The translations under genes and the position numbers were made by a program. Of a DNA stretch of 64,000 nucleotides, positions 35,301-50,300 are shown in pieces. Numbering within the stretch: the stretch's first letter is position 1; each line of letters starts with the position of its first letter. The notes beneath the pieces are model-generated. The model ran no database searches, was not told where the DNA came from, and saw nothing but the letters and a program-made list of their open reading frames with translations. Origin of the DNA: Ampullaceana balthica (lineage: Eukaryota > Mollusca > Gastropoda > Lymnaeidae); contig CALYLW010000135.1 in assembly GCA_944989445.1 (NCBI GenBank), forward strand, positions 986,217 to 1,050,216. Reading direction: 5' to 3'.

Positions 35301-38300
35301 AAGTTTGAGAAGCACTGGCATAGAAGTCTGCTTCAAAATGGTCAAAAGACTTCAATTGGAAAAAAACACAGAAGTATCACCAATACAAATATAAAACACT
35401 TTGCAACAACTATATGTTTTAAATTAAATTAAGAGCCTTTAATTCCTAGTAACGATAAATATTAGAAACTCAGTAAAATAATTGAATGAAGTCTCCATTC
35501 TAACTGTAAAAGCATAAGAACCAAATGATTGCAACCTATCATGCCTTATCTAGAGGTTGCTCTAAATAACCCTCTGTGTATATTGTATAAACATAAGCAG
35601 AGTTGACGCTAACACGTCTTACCTGGAGGCTGTTCTAGTTTCCCTAGACTTGAAGTTGAATGTGTTCTTGTATCCTCACCTTCAACAACCTGTTCCACCA
35701 ATGTTTATTATCATTAGAATAAAGAGAGAAAAGTGACTTCAATTAATATGATAATAAATCTACCAAACATTCCATAATTGACACATTTTCATCTGACAGG
35801 ATAACAATTGAAATAAACTTTACTTTAGGTTTATAAATATCAGAAACATTTTGTCTTCCTAAAAAACTAATAAGATGTAACTCTCTGTATATCTGAGAAA
35901 TGTTGTTACTAGGACTACAGCTAATAAGAGAAGTTATGCAATGGACACAAAGTTATTTTAATGACTTTTCCTTACATTATATACAAAATGAATGATTTGA
36001 GAAAAAACTTTCAGAAAAGCACTTTGAAAATATTCAATTATTTAGGAAGAGAAGCGAACCTCAAAAATCATTTTAATGTCAACAGGAAGTGTGATGCCAA
36101 CAAAACGGTTGCCAGGTGATTGAGGCTTGAATGAGGCTCGATTAAGGCTAGCAATGGGTGAGGCTGGCACATCTTGGTCTTGTAAGGATACACTGCTCAC
36201 ATTTCTTCTTATACTGGTTTAGAATAGTAGTAAAATAGCCTTAAATACTAAACGACTAGAAATATAAATAAAGATCTCACTTTGAGATGAAAATTACATG
36301 AATTCTAAATTCATAAATTAAAAACCTGTAGCAAACTGTATCAATAAAAAAAAACATCCTCCTTGATCTACTAAATTTCAACTCCATGATAGAACTTATA
36401 TGACAATAAGAAGGTTCATAACCACTAATAGGGCTTGTAAGGTGTTAATCCTGACACCTTTCAATGTACTTTAGTACTGAACATGTTGCCTCAATCAATT
36501 AGGACAGTTTTGACTGTGGAAGATTTACATACCCAAACAATGAAAATTGCTGTGTAATATTAATAAAGATTTGTACATGCCGATGTGAAAAATGCACATG
36601 AGAAGTTTCGACTTGATGTTATCCTGTCATCAAAACTTATTATTTTTGGTGATAAAGTTTGTGAAACTAATGGGACTACTAAATACAAGTGATATGAGTT
36701 GAACAATTGTAAACAGAATAAATAAGCATAAACAATTTGTTTCATTTAAAATGTAATTACAATAAACCAGCTTAATTCCAGTTATTTAACCGTTTAATAT
36801 GCCCTTATATAATATCAATAAAACTCACCTTAGCCACATATTACTCTCCAGACTTATCTCTGAATCTTGACTAACAGTGCGATGTAGTGAAGGAGTTTCT
36901 AGATGGCTTACATTATCTCCATCTGTTTCAGTGCTGTATGTCCGTTGTCGTTTGATATTTCTTAACGTTGCATATCCTAACGCATCCCTTTGTGATGTGT
37001 ACGTTTGCCCATTAGGTGTGATACCCAGAGCAGGGGAGGCAGATCGTCTCTTAGCACTGGGAATGCGAGACAGTTTAAAGAGACTACGCTGCAAAGCCGA
37101 GTGATGCACATGTTCTTTGACCGGCTCTGTGGCCAAGAGAAGGCTTGACGGTGCTGCCAGAGTGGAGACGGAAGAAGAGCTGGGTATGGGGGTTAGAGCA
37201 TTGTTCAAACAGGAAGATGTGTTACTGCCTGGTGCCGGCATGGCATTGGACTCACATGATCCAACACCACTTGTGTCTGTTGTATTAAAACTGCTACCTC
37301 GGCTCTTGCTACGGTTGGAACTGTCACTGCTGCTGCTGTCTTTATTACTAAGCAGTGATGAGCCACCCATTTTGAAGCTGACAATATCCTTTGCAGAGTT
37401 AGCGTGGGAGATGAATGAAAGTTTGTGAGAGGCAACATTACTATCTACATGGGAATGTGCTGTACCATTCTGTATGCTTCCTGAAGCTGACTTGTCAGCT
37501 CTGAATGTGGAAATGTGACTGTTGTCATTGGATTGGGAATCACAGTTGTCTGACAAAATGGCAGAGTCTTCATCTGAGCTCGTTCTTAATTTGACAACAG
37601 GGGAAGCAATTAATTGAATAGAGTCACGAGAAGATGATTTCCTCACTCTCGTGGGATCATTCGTTGTGTAAGGGTTAACAATATCTAGGTTGATGGAGTC
37701 TATATTGACAGGAACCGATTCATATTTTGTTGTGGACACACGTTCAGGGGCAATCAGAGTTGTTTTATCACCAGTCTGAGCACGGGGACGCAACTCTCCA
37801 GCTTTACTTGGAATGATCTTTTCTGATCTAGACCTTGATGGCACCGGACCCAACCGAACAATGTCTTCCGAGTCATAAGGCAAAGTTTGGCTGTAGGCAA
37901 GGTTAGGCACTGTTAGGTTGGGAGGGGATGAGTACGGGGGAACATTGTGATAATGTGCCGGTGTGGCACAACAATGTCTCAATAAAGGGTCTTTAGCCGA
38001 CCGGATGGAAGACATGGACGCTCTGAGTGTGTTCTGACTTGAAGGTTTAGAGCTAGTTGGACGCATGAATGTTTCCTCCTGAATGAGTGACAGCCCCATA
38101 CTCCCCATGGAAGAAAGACGATGAGTTTCCATCTGTACATTTGAAGATGCTAATCTGTCACTTATGAAAAGAGCTTCTTCCATAGAACCATGCATCCAGC
38201 CGTCTTGGTCCAAAACTGGAAACATTTCCTGGAGAAAAGAGAAAATAACATCTTCATTCAATTGTCAATAACCTCACATTTCTCAATGGTGGTGGTTTTG

Positions 38301-41300
38301 TTTTGTTTTTGGGGTAGTTGTTTTTTTTTGTAATTAAAATATAGCTTGATGAGGTAATCATATTAAAATATAGCTTGATGAGGTAATCATATTAAAATAT
38401 AGCTTGATGAGGTAATCATATTAAAATATAGCTTGATGAGGTAATCATATTAAAATATAGCTTGATGAGGTCATCATATTAAAATATAGCTTGATGAGGT
38501 CATCATATTAAAATATAGCTTGATGAGGTCATCATATTAAAATATAGCTTGATGAGGTCATCATATTAAAATATAGCTTGATGAGGTAATCATATTAAAA
38601 TATAGCTTGATGAGGTCATCATATTAAAATATAGCTTGATGAGGTAATCATATTAAAATATAGCTTGATGAGGTCATCATATTAAAATATAGCTTGATGA
38701 GGTCATCATATTAAAATATAGCTTGATGAGGTCATCATATTAAAATATAGCTTGATGAGGTCATCATATTAAAATATAGCTTGATGAGGTAATCATATTA
38801 AAATATAGCTTGATGAGGTAATCATATTAAAATATAGCTTGATGAGGTCATCATATTAAAATATAGCTTGATGAGGTCATCATATTAAAATATAGCTTGA
38901 TGAGGTCATCATATTAAAATATAGCTTGATGAGGTCATCATATTAAAATATAGCTTGATGAGGTAATCATATTAAAATATAGCTTGATGAGGTCATCATA
39001 TTAAAATATAGCTTGATGAGGTCATCATATTAAAATATAGCTTGATGAGGTCATCATATTAAAATATAGCTTGATGAGGTCATCATATTAAAATATAGCT
39101 TGATGAGGTAATCATATTAAAATATAGCTTGATGAGGTCATCATATTAAAATATAGCTTGATGAGGTAATCATATTAAAATATAGCTTGATGAGGTCATC
39201 ATATTAAAATATAGCTTGATGAGGTAATCATATTAAAATATAGCTTGATGAGGTCATCATATTAAAATATAGCTTGATGAGGTAATCATATTAAAATATA
39301 GCTTGATGAGGTCATCATAATATTTTTCATATAACCAAAAGTCAAATGTGATGAATATGACTTCAGAAATGTGAGCTTCTAGTAGCACTTGTATAATGTT
39401 TCTTTTATATACTTTTATCAAGCTCTAACTAAATAACTCTATATTTCCTACAAGCTAGAATTTTGCATAATCACTTTTCCCATCACAAAGTATTTATACC
39501 TTCCTGGTATGACATCTCGATTCCCATCCAAACTCGTTCAGAATATCTGTACCTTTTCTTGTACAAGCAAGCAGCCCTAACACAAAGTAGGCAGTTCTGT
39601 TGAGCAGTTTTAAGAATGTTATAATGTAAAATTACCATAGCTAATCAAAGAACTAAGGTTGTGTGTTGATTTGTACTTGGTAATGGGACTGTTCGCAAAC
39701 ATCAATTTAATAATATTGATTAAAAATAAATGGGTATGACAGAAATGATTTAGTTACATTGCTGATAAATATGCCCAATCACAAACAATTTGTCAAATGT
39801 GTTTAGAAATCATGCACTTTTGTTTGCTCTCAAACATTTTACAGCACAAATAAGTAGAATAAGGTATTTGTGGAAGTCTCAGTAATTATTTTATATGTGT
39901 ATACAAATTACATCATACTGTTTTACCCTCTGATAGAAAAGACTCCACTTTCTTCAGCTAGTCTAATAATTTCTGGAATGACTTTCTCAGATTCTAGCCA
40001 TGCCAGCCCATCACAAGACAAACCAATGTGACCCTAAAATAAGAAATGTATTTGGTATTGTTCAAATCTCTCTTTTTTTTAAACGTCCTCTAAAATATAT
40101 TACATTTGATGAGTCTTTCTATTGGGATATATCATGTAATGATCATGTAGAAAAAAACACTTAATTTTCACAGAGATAAGAGCTGACTAGATTGTTATTT
40201 CCACTTTCAAATTATTTTTTGTCAAGCTTTGGCTTAGTCAACATGGGCTGGATGACAATACCATCAATTGAAAGAAAAAAATATTTTTGGATTTCATAAT
40301 AAATTTATTATAAAACAATATACAGGAAGCCCTTGACTTACGCTGTTTTGTGGTTACAAACGCGCCCCCATAAAAATATAAAAATAATATTATGCGTCAT
40401 TCCGTCTCTTTTTTTTAATATTAATATTTACTTTAATTTGTGTGGTTAGGAATTGTTTTCTTTTTCTTTTTTAAATACTTTTTTTTATGTCATTAACTGT
40501 TACATTTTTTATACCACTGTACGTACAATACTTTACAGTATATATATAGTATATATATATATACACACTTATACTGAAATTCGAGTTACAACGTTTCTTA
40601 AGAACGGATCAACGCCCTAACCCGAGGACTCCCTGTAATAGGATTTGTTTTCATAGCCTCACTATAACCTAACAGCAAGCATGCTTATAGAACCAACCCA
40701 AATGGGCAGGACCACAGTAAAGCTGTTCCATTTTTAAAAAAATTGAACACTTCCCATTGTCTTTTAAAAATATTATACAATTGTTGATACTATTTCAAAA
40801 TGAATACATTTTTTAAAATATTGACATCAAAAGTTAAATTTGTATTAATTAGACTCACCACTGCCCACAACGCTGTTTTTAGAGCCCGAATATCTTGGCT
40901 GCTAATTAAATTTTGTTGCAGTATACAGCTGAAATACTGCTTGATACACTCCTAGTTATGGGGGGTAGGGGGGGGGAGAGAGTAGGCCAAACAAATATAG
41001 GTTATTTAAACATTGAAGAAATTTTTAACATGCTTGGCACTAAGTTTTGATGGTTACATGCATATTTATCAATATTACTTGAGCACAGGAATCCTTAACT
41101 GAGAAAATATAACACATTTGAGTTCAGAAGTTACTGATAGTTGAATTCATTGTGATGATATATTTTTGGAAGCTTTAAAACATGATTAAAAGCTAAATTT
41201 TTTAAATTGTATTTTTAGATGAGCTAGCAAAAATTTAAATTTTGAAAAAAATGTACAATTTACAATAAAACTGTTTAAATGCTTTAAAAAAAAAGGTGCT

Positions 41301-44300
41301 TGTCAAGTTCCAAAAGGTGAATGCTGGTCAGTCAAGGCAATAAGCTATAACTAATTTTGTCAACACACTTCTTAAATCTAATGTCTTTTCATGAATTTAA
41401 AAGCTGGAAAAGGTAGTTTAAAAAAATTATTTTAAAACTTTTAGGAAAAAATTACTTAAACTTTTGGGAATATTTCCCTCAATTAAAAAACATTTAATCT
41501 TCTTTATCAAGAAGGCCATAGATCAGTGGTTCCTAACCTTTTTTGGGTGGTGAACCCTTTTTATAAAAACCATGTGACCCGCGACCCCCATGAAATTTAA
41601 AGAAGTCATTTTCAATAAAGTTACTACAAAATAGAGCAAATTTGCATTATAGTGAATATTTTTAGTTGACAGTTGGCGACCCCCAGAAAACCCGTCGTGA
41701 CCCCCTTGGGGGTTGCAACCCACAGGTTGGGAACCGCAGCCCTAGATCATATAGTATTGATTACTTGGGCTCCTAAGTAAGTAAGTAGGAATTCTGTAAT
41801 TATGTGTTTTTTTATATACATTTATCTTTAATTTTTTTGTCTCTTACATTTATGCCTACAACAATCTAGTATTACTAATGTATCACCCGTCAAAAATGAC
41901 GGAAGTTTTCAAAATAAATACACATCAGATTAAAAAATAACGTAATACAGAACTTTCATTTATTTTTATTTGATTCATTTATTATCATATTGAACAATTT
42001 TATGCGGAACGTTCGAAAAGTGTTATTTTTGGTGCAGCACTATAAAACAAATTCATTCGCAGCGCCACCTAACAGCATTATAATTACATGCATACATACA
42101 GACAAAGGGAATTATGTATATTGATTATTAAGTCTTCTGCATTTAATAATATACCAGCAACAAAGCCCGTCCAAAGGACGTTCCGCCACTGTTTGGTGGC
42201 ATGTTGTAACTCCCTTCCAACATATGTCTCGACCGGCATTACATGTGCATCGCGTCAAAAATACTATTCATTATAGTTAAAATAAATAACATGTAAAAAC
42301 AGAGCTTTTTGCTATAAATCTCAACGCGCATAACTCAAAATAAAGTCTTGGAAGAAATACTGCACCAAAAATAACTAGTTTTGAACGTCCACGTAAATGG
42401 CGTAAACGTGTTCAATATGATTGGCTGTAGGAGTCATATGTGTTTGAGAGACCAATCGCTATAGATGACCGGACAGAATGGATAGAAACTTGCATTTTAT
42501 TATATAGGATTAAGTATTACGCATAATTAAATAAAATAAATGCTTAATGGTAGTGGTAAAACTTAATGGTATTTATTTTTTACTAATGCCATTTGTTTAA
42601 AGGTGTGGTAAATCCTTGTATAGTGTGTTATCAATTAGAGCGAAAAATTTACTTTGGTTTTTTAAAGTATTATTTACCAGCAGGTTTCCTTAATTATCAT
42701 TAATTGAAGAGCTAATTCATTTGATAGATTCAGTAAAATGGCATACAAAGATGTATGCAATAGGTGCAGGTTAGTCATTTGTTTGTAGAAAGAATAATTC
42801 GTTTTTTATTTATTTGTGTAAGCGTTTAGTAAATTGCTAGCAATAATTTTTAATAACTTGGTCATAAAGGCTAACTAGTTAACTTTTGCATCTAGATTAC
42901 ATACCTGCTAGTTGATGAATGAATTAATATGGGTTTGCAACAACAAAAAAACCTTGTAGATAACTTTTCAAGGCATTTTTTTGGTCTTTAAAATGGATTC
43001 TGTTAATGTACAATTAAAAACTTATGATCTTTTCCAATAAGATTCTGAAACTTTGGCTCATTTATATCGCTAGTTTAATTTTCTCTACAATGTTAATTTC
43101 TAGGAAAATGCATAGTTTCAGTAATTTATAATTAAGATTTTTTAAATCATATATTTGCATGAAGCCAAAAGGAAAGCTCTTATGGCCTTCAAGGAAAAGC
43201 CTACACCCGACAGGCTGCATGCCTTAAAATCAGCAAAGTCGCATGCCCAAAAAGTTGCCCGTCAATGTGCGAATACCTACCGGCTTAACCTCTGCTCCAG
43301 CATACAATCAGCTGCAGACATGGGGAATGCCAAAGCCATGTACGAAAATATCAAAAGAGCAACTGGCCCTTTGACATCCAAAGTTGCCCCCCTAAAGTCC
43401 AAAAGTGGAGAAATTATCCAAGACCAGGCAGGACAGCTAAAACGGTGGGTTGAGCATTATCTGGAACTGTACTCAACAGTTACCACTGTCTCCAGCACAG
43501 CTCTAGATGACATCCCCGATATCCCACTCATGGAAGAACTAGATGTCACGCCCACACAGGAAGAGCTGAGCAAAGCAATTGACAGCCTAGCTTGTGGAAA
43601 AGCCCCTGGGAATGATGGCATACCACCGGAAGCTCTAAAGAGTGGCAAGACAGCTTTACTACAGCCATTGCACAAGCTTCTGTCCCTCTGCTGGGAACAG
43701 GGGTATATCCCCCAAGACCTAAAGGATGCAAATATAGTGACACTATATAAAAACAAGGGTGATAGAAGTGACTGCAATAACTATCGTGGCATCTCACTCC
43801 TAAGTATTGTAGGAAAGGCCTTCGCCCGTGTCATACTAACACGTTTACAGAGTCTAGCATCCCGTGTCTATCCAGAATCTCAGTGCGGTTTCCGGGCTGG
43901 TCGGTCTACCATAGACATGGTGTTCTCCATACGGCAGCTCCAGGAAAAATGCAGAGAGCAACAGATGCCACTATACATTGACTTTGTGGACCTTACGAAA
44001 GCCTTTGATTTCGTCAGTCGCAACGGGCTATTCCAAATCCTGGTAAAAATCGGCTGTCCCCCACACCTACTCGCCATCATCAGACAGTTCCATGATAATA
44101 TGCAGGGCACAGTGCAGTTCGATGGAGCTACGTCAGAAGCCTTTCCTGTCAGCAGTGGAGTTAAACAAGGTTGTGTACTTGCACCTACACTTTTCGCAAT
44201 ATTCTTCTCTGTACTGCTTCGATACGCATTCAAGGATAGCAGTGATGGAATCTGGTTACACACCAGAGATAATGGAGGACTTTTCAACACTGCCCGCCTC

Positions 44301-47300
44301 CGAGCCAAGACCAAAACGACAGATATCCTAATTCGTGAGCTACTCTTTGCGGATGATGCGGCACTAACAGCACACACAGAAACTGGTTTGCAACAACTCG
44401 TGTCAAGCTTCTCCAATGCCTGCAAAGAATTTGGTCTGCAAATCAGCTTAAAAAAGACAAACATCATGGCCCAAGACACACAGCCTCCTCCTACCATCAA
44501 TATTGAAAATGAAAACTTGGAGGTTGTGGACAGCTTCACCTACTTGGGTTCCAAGGTCTCCAATACATTGTCCATTGAAGAGGAAATAAACAGTAGAATT
44601 GGCAAAGCAGCTGCCACAATGGCTAAATTAAGCAAACGAGTCTGGCAAAACACCAAGTTAACAGAGAAAACCAAACTGTGTGTCTATAGAGCCTGCGTCA
44701 TTAGTACACTGCTTTACGGGAGCGAGACATGGACCACTTATACATCCAAAAAGAGCGCAAGCTTAACAGCTTCCACTTGAGATACCTGCGACGCATCCTA
44801 GGCATTAAATGGCAAGACAAGGTGCCTAATACTGAGGTCCTAATGCGTGCCAACACCCAAAGCATGTTCTCAATCCTTAGTGAAAGACGCCTGAGATGGC
44901 TAGGACATGTTAAAAGAATGAGCCCTGGCCGAATCCCCAAGGATCTGCTATATGGAGAACTGGCATTGGGAAAGAGGAAGACTGGTCGCCCATGTCTGCG
45001 ATTTAAAGATGTCTGCCAAAGGGACATGAAAGCAGCCAGAATACGCACAAGCGACTGGGAGTGTAAGGCAGAAGACCGATCTACGTGGCGCACAGTTGTC
45101 AAAGAGGGCGTCATAGTAGCCGAGGAGCGTAGGATGGAGGAGGCTACAGAAAGAAGAGCTAGGAGAAAGGCTAAAACATTTGGTAGCACAGAATTCGTGT
45201 GTAAAAGCTGTGGTAAAGACTGTCACTCAAGGATAAGACTGCACAGCCACTCGAGGAAATGCAACCCAACTCAACAGTGATGCACCATCGTCTCGCGAGA
45301 CGGAAGGATGCCGATTATTATTTGCATGTAAATTGTACAAGAAATAACTTTAGATATCCTTGAGATGACCTTAAAGTTATTGTTTCATTATTATTTAGTT
45401 AGTTTTTAAAAATAGTCAAAAGTTATTGAGCGGATAAGTTTCTCTTTATATTTGTTAAAACAATCCTTTGCTTTATTTTTCTATGAAAAATATTTTGACA
45501 AATCTGAAAACAAATTAAGTTTTTGCTGTTGTTTTTTTTAAATGTGTGTGCAGGAAATTTATCACTGAATCATTATTCAAGAATGGGGAAGTCAAAAGTA
45601 CACTTGAATTTTACTTAAATCATAAGTTTTTAACTAAGTCGATGAGCAGCAATAATTTGTGTGGTTTTAGTCTGATGAAGATAATCCCTAGTAAGGGGAA
45701 CATTTTAATAGTATTTAGTCTTTGTATGTCAGATGTAGTCTATTTTCCACTTATATGAACACAAGACTTTGTCAAATGAATGTTTAAAATGTATTCTCTA
45801 CCTGTTTTTGCAAATACTCCAGGCCTTCTTCATGCATAGTTAGTTGACCATAAAGATGGGTTGGTAGAAACACATCTTTTTTTGGACCCCTACAATACAG
45901 TAAAGTCAACTGTCAAATGATAATTTTCTTTTGAAAAAATAAACAAAACATTTTTTGTTACTTAACTAACTAAGAAATATGTGTTTCAACTCCAATTTAC
46001 TAACTGACTTAGCTTACTTCAGTATGGAACGCCTGGGACAGGATCCACTAAAGGTCTTTTCATAGGTTGTCAGAGCTTCATTAAGCATTTCTTCTACAAT
46101 ATCTACATACTGCTCATTGAAAGACTAAAAAAGCAAGAACAAATGAAATAGTGCAACATTTTTAAATTTAATACAATTATACTAGTAAACATTATAAACA
46201 GTTTAAATGATTTATTTCGTTATTAAATTTGAAATAATATTTATTATATGCCTTTCTTTTAAATATATACTTGAAAATATATATTCATTAATTATAAACT
46301 CCTGCCAATTGCATTAAATAAAAATACCATTAGAATCATCAATAAAAAAATAATAATAAAAATTTAAGGTGGTTTAATCAATAATTAGGTAAAGACAAGC
46401 CCATGCTATACCGACCTTGTGCCACTGTTCTAGCTGAGTACTTATGAAGTTGGCATCATTGAGAGATCTGAAGCCCTGAACAGTTGAGACAAACCTGGTC
46501 AGCAACATTACACCTTTTTCACCCAGATGTAGTAAAGATGGCCTGAGTTTGATCAGATTTTTCAAATTTTCCTGAAATTGTTTAGAACATCAAGTCTTAT
46601 TACAAGCAGAAAATGTGTCCATAGAATATTGCTGAAATGTTACCAACACTATAGGGCTAAATAATACACTCATTTCAAACCATAAAATATTAAATACATT
46701 TATTTAAAGCAACAAGGTCATACAATTTGAATCAACTGAATGGACAGTAAAGCCACGCTGTCTAATCATTGTCATATTTAAAACAACAATATCATACAAT
46801 TTGTATCAACTGAATGGACAGTAAAGCCACGCTGTCTACCTCATTATCATATTTAAAACAACAACGTCATACAATTTGAATCAACTGAATGGACAGTAAA
46901 GACATGCTGTCTACCTCATTATCATATTTAAAACAACAACGTCATACAATTTGAATAAACTGAATGGACAGTAAAGCCACGCTGTCTAATCATTGTCATA
47001 TTTAAAACAACAATATCATACAATTTGAAACAACTGAATGGACAGTAAAGCCATGCTGTCTAATCATTATCATATTTAAAACAACAATGTCATACAATTT
47101 GAATCAACTGAATGGACAGTAAAGCCACGCTGTCTACCTCATTGTCATATTTAAAACAACAATGTCATACAATTTGTAACAACTGAGTGGACAGTAAAGC
47201 CATGCTGTCTACCTCATTGTCATATTTAAAACAACAATGTCATACAATTTGTATCAACTGAATGGACAGTAAAGCCATGCTGTCTAATCATTGTCATATT

Positions 47301-50300
47301 TAAAACAACAATATCATACAATTTGTAACAACTGAATGGACAGTAAAGCCATGCTGTCTACCTCATTATCATATTTAAAACAACAATATCATACAATTTG
47401 TATCAACTGAATGGACAGTAAAGCCATGCTGTCTACCTCACTGTCATAAAGTAAAGCCATGCTGTCTACCTCACTGTCATACAGTAAAGCCATGCTGTCT
47501 ACCTCATTGTCACAAGCCTCATCCAAAATGTTGAGAGCTGACATCACGATACTTTTTTCTTGGTCGTAAAGCTGAGTGACTAGAAGTTCGATGCCCCACT
47601 GATAAAACCCTGGGGTTCCTGCACGCATCAGCACTCTCAACATTTTAGTGGCATACAAACGACACACCTGAAAGCATGAGAAAGCCAAAAGTTAATATTT
47701 AGTTTCTTAATCTATCTACAAAAAATATTTGGTCAATTCACAGATAAATAATAATTTTTAACTAAACATTTCTGTTATTTCTGTTATTTCTATAGTCAAA
47801 TCATAATTTCAATATTTTTATTTCAAATAATTTGGAATTTTTTGTAGTCTATTAACATTGTCTGTCCCTTTTGGCTTCAGAAGGCCTAACCCATCATTTA
47901 TAAAATGCCATTTTAAACACTGCCTAGTGAAGTAACAACTCACATTAACCCCTTATTGGAAAGTGTTTTTTTTAATATTTCCTATCTCTGTACAGGCAAG
48001 ATTTTTTAGGACAATTGTAACATTTATGGCTGTGTAAGTAAATCTTTAGTGTTAGAGAAAATAGTTAAAGGAAATAAGGAGTGAAATAAAGATATTTAAA
48101 ATTATTATACTTGATCTGAGGCCTCTAAAATGTATCCAAGAACAAACAGATAAATCTTTAAATTTCATATTTGCCAATTTTCAGTCACAAGCACAATAAA
48201 CAAATTTTGCAAACAATTATGATTTTTTAAATATTTTTTCCAGTCAGAAAGATAAGTAAGCACAATACTAATGCTAATGTCATCACTAATCTAATTCAAA
48301 ATCAATTTTTTTTAAAACCTCAATGTGTTATACATTAAATCCCCAAGAATGCCCCACTAACACTTTATTTCATCACGTAAAAAAAAATTTGAAAAAATAA
48401 ATATCAAAGATTGGAATAAACCAGATGTAATCAAATGGACGTCTCACAAGATAATGAAACATGAAAAAGAAAGTAGCATTGTTGCTCAGCCACAAAAAAA
48501 GCTTAGCACAATAGTCATTACAATGCAAAGGGAACTAATGCCATTCTGATGATAAAATACTGACTTAAAAATTACTGATAATTGTAGGGAAAAGATGCAA
48601 TTTTAATTAAATAAGACAACATTACATAGTTACCTTAAAATTCTTAAATTTTAAATCATAACAATTTGATAAACCAGACAGATCTATTTAGACTTTATTT
48701 ATCTTCTAAACTGCATTGTATGAAAATGTTCTACTAATTCAATATCAAGATCATTTTTAGATCCTTCTGTAACACTGCTGTCAACACTTACAGCCTAAAA
48801 GTGTGGAGATTGAAATGATCTAGAAAAAAAACATAGTTAAGATCTACTACAAACCAAACACTATTCTAAAATATAAAGCAAGCAGCCACAAAATAATATT
48901 GACACTTCCCGTTGTCAGAAAGGGTATGTAACTCCTTAATAAGTTACTTCACTAGGCAATATAAGACAACTGTTTTACCTATAGGAAAATTACAGTTAAA
49001 AACTGACTATAAGAAGATATTTTAAAGAAAGCTTACATCTTGGGTTGCTGTTAGAGCTTTGGAGAGAACTGGTCTAGCTGGTCCTTCTAATGAAAAGTTT
49101 AAAGCAGATATTGCTAACTTTACATATAAAATGTTGGCAGTTGGCGACATAAGTTCAAGTAGGCTGAAAATATAGAAAACACATTTATATTTCTCACAAT
49201 AGTTAAGAAATGTACTACCGTATTTTCACGAATATTCCCCGCACACGCAGATAACCCGCCCATGCATATACCCCGCAGAAACTTTAGATCCTGTAAAAAA
49301 ATTGCACGCTTATACCCCGCACTATCCCACCACATTTGAGAAGTCATATCACGCTGAACCACTCTAGGAGATGTACTTACCGTACTATATTTTCACAACT
49401 CTATCAATACCATGCACACAAAAATATCTCTTATTACTCAAAAAGTAATTGTTTTTTGTAATTAAAATATAAATAATTATAAAATTATAAATTTGGTATT
49501 TTATTCGATTAGCTAAACGTAAACAAGTGTGCACTATTTTTTCCAGTACACTGTACCATCAGACAACTGCAGTCGTTATACAAGGCATTCGATTTACGAC
49601 ATGAACGAGAACTGGTTCCAAACCGGTTTAAACTGGACTATTCGATTCCGAGGTTAATCCAACCTCCGGGAGACACATATAATACCAGAAGTTATAAAGA
49701 ATCTAATTTTATATTCTTGTTTTGCAAGTAATAGTGCCATTGATGCATTATTCAGTAAAAAAAATTCAGATACCCCGCCCACGGAGATAACTCCCGCAGG
49801 GGGGCTGCGGGGTTTGTAAAATCTGGTATAACCCACAGGGAATATACGTGAAATTACGGTACGCATTAAGCGTTACAGCATAAAATAATGACTTACGTTT
49901 GAATGATGCCTGTCTTCTCTAGATAAACAGTTCCCTTCTTTGTTGAAGAGAATCGTCCAATGAACAGAAAGTAGTATCTACACATCTTTTCATGCAGCCG
50001 CCTAGCACCAAACATGGCACTTTCATCAACAGGAACATTTAATTTAGTCACCTGATCAAAACATATTTCTTTGTTATCAAAATTTTATCGACTTCTTTTT
50101 GTAACATTAGATAACTATTTTAAATTTCTATTATATATTGATTCAACAAAATTTAATTAGGAAACAAATGCTTCATAATTGAAAGAAAACAGATATTTTA
50201 AGAAGACTTCTAATTAGTATGAATGTTTAGCTAAAGTAGGAGCACCTCTTTGAGATTCTCTGAGATGTCAGTCAGTAATTCATTGATCATCTTCTCGGAC

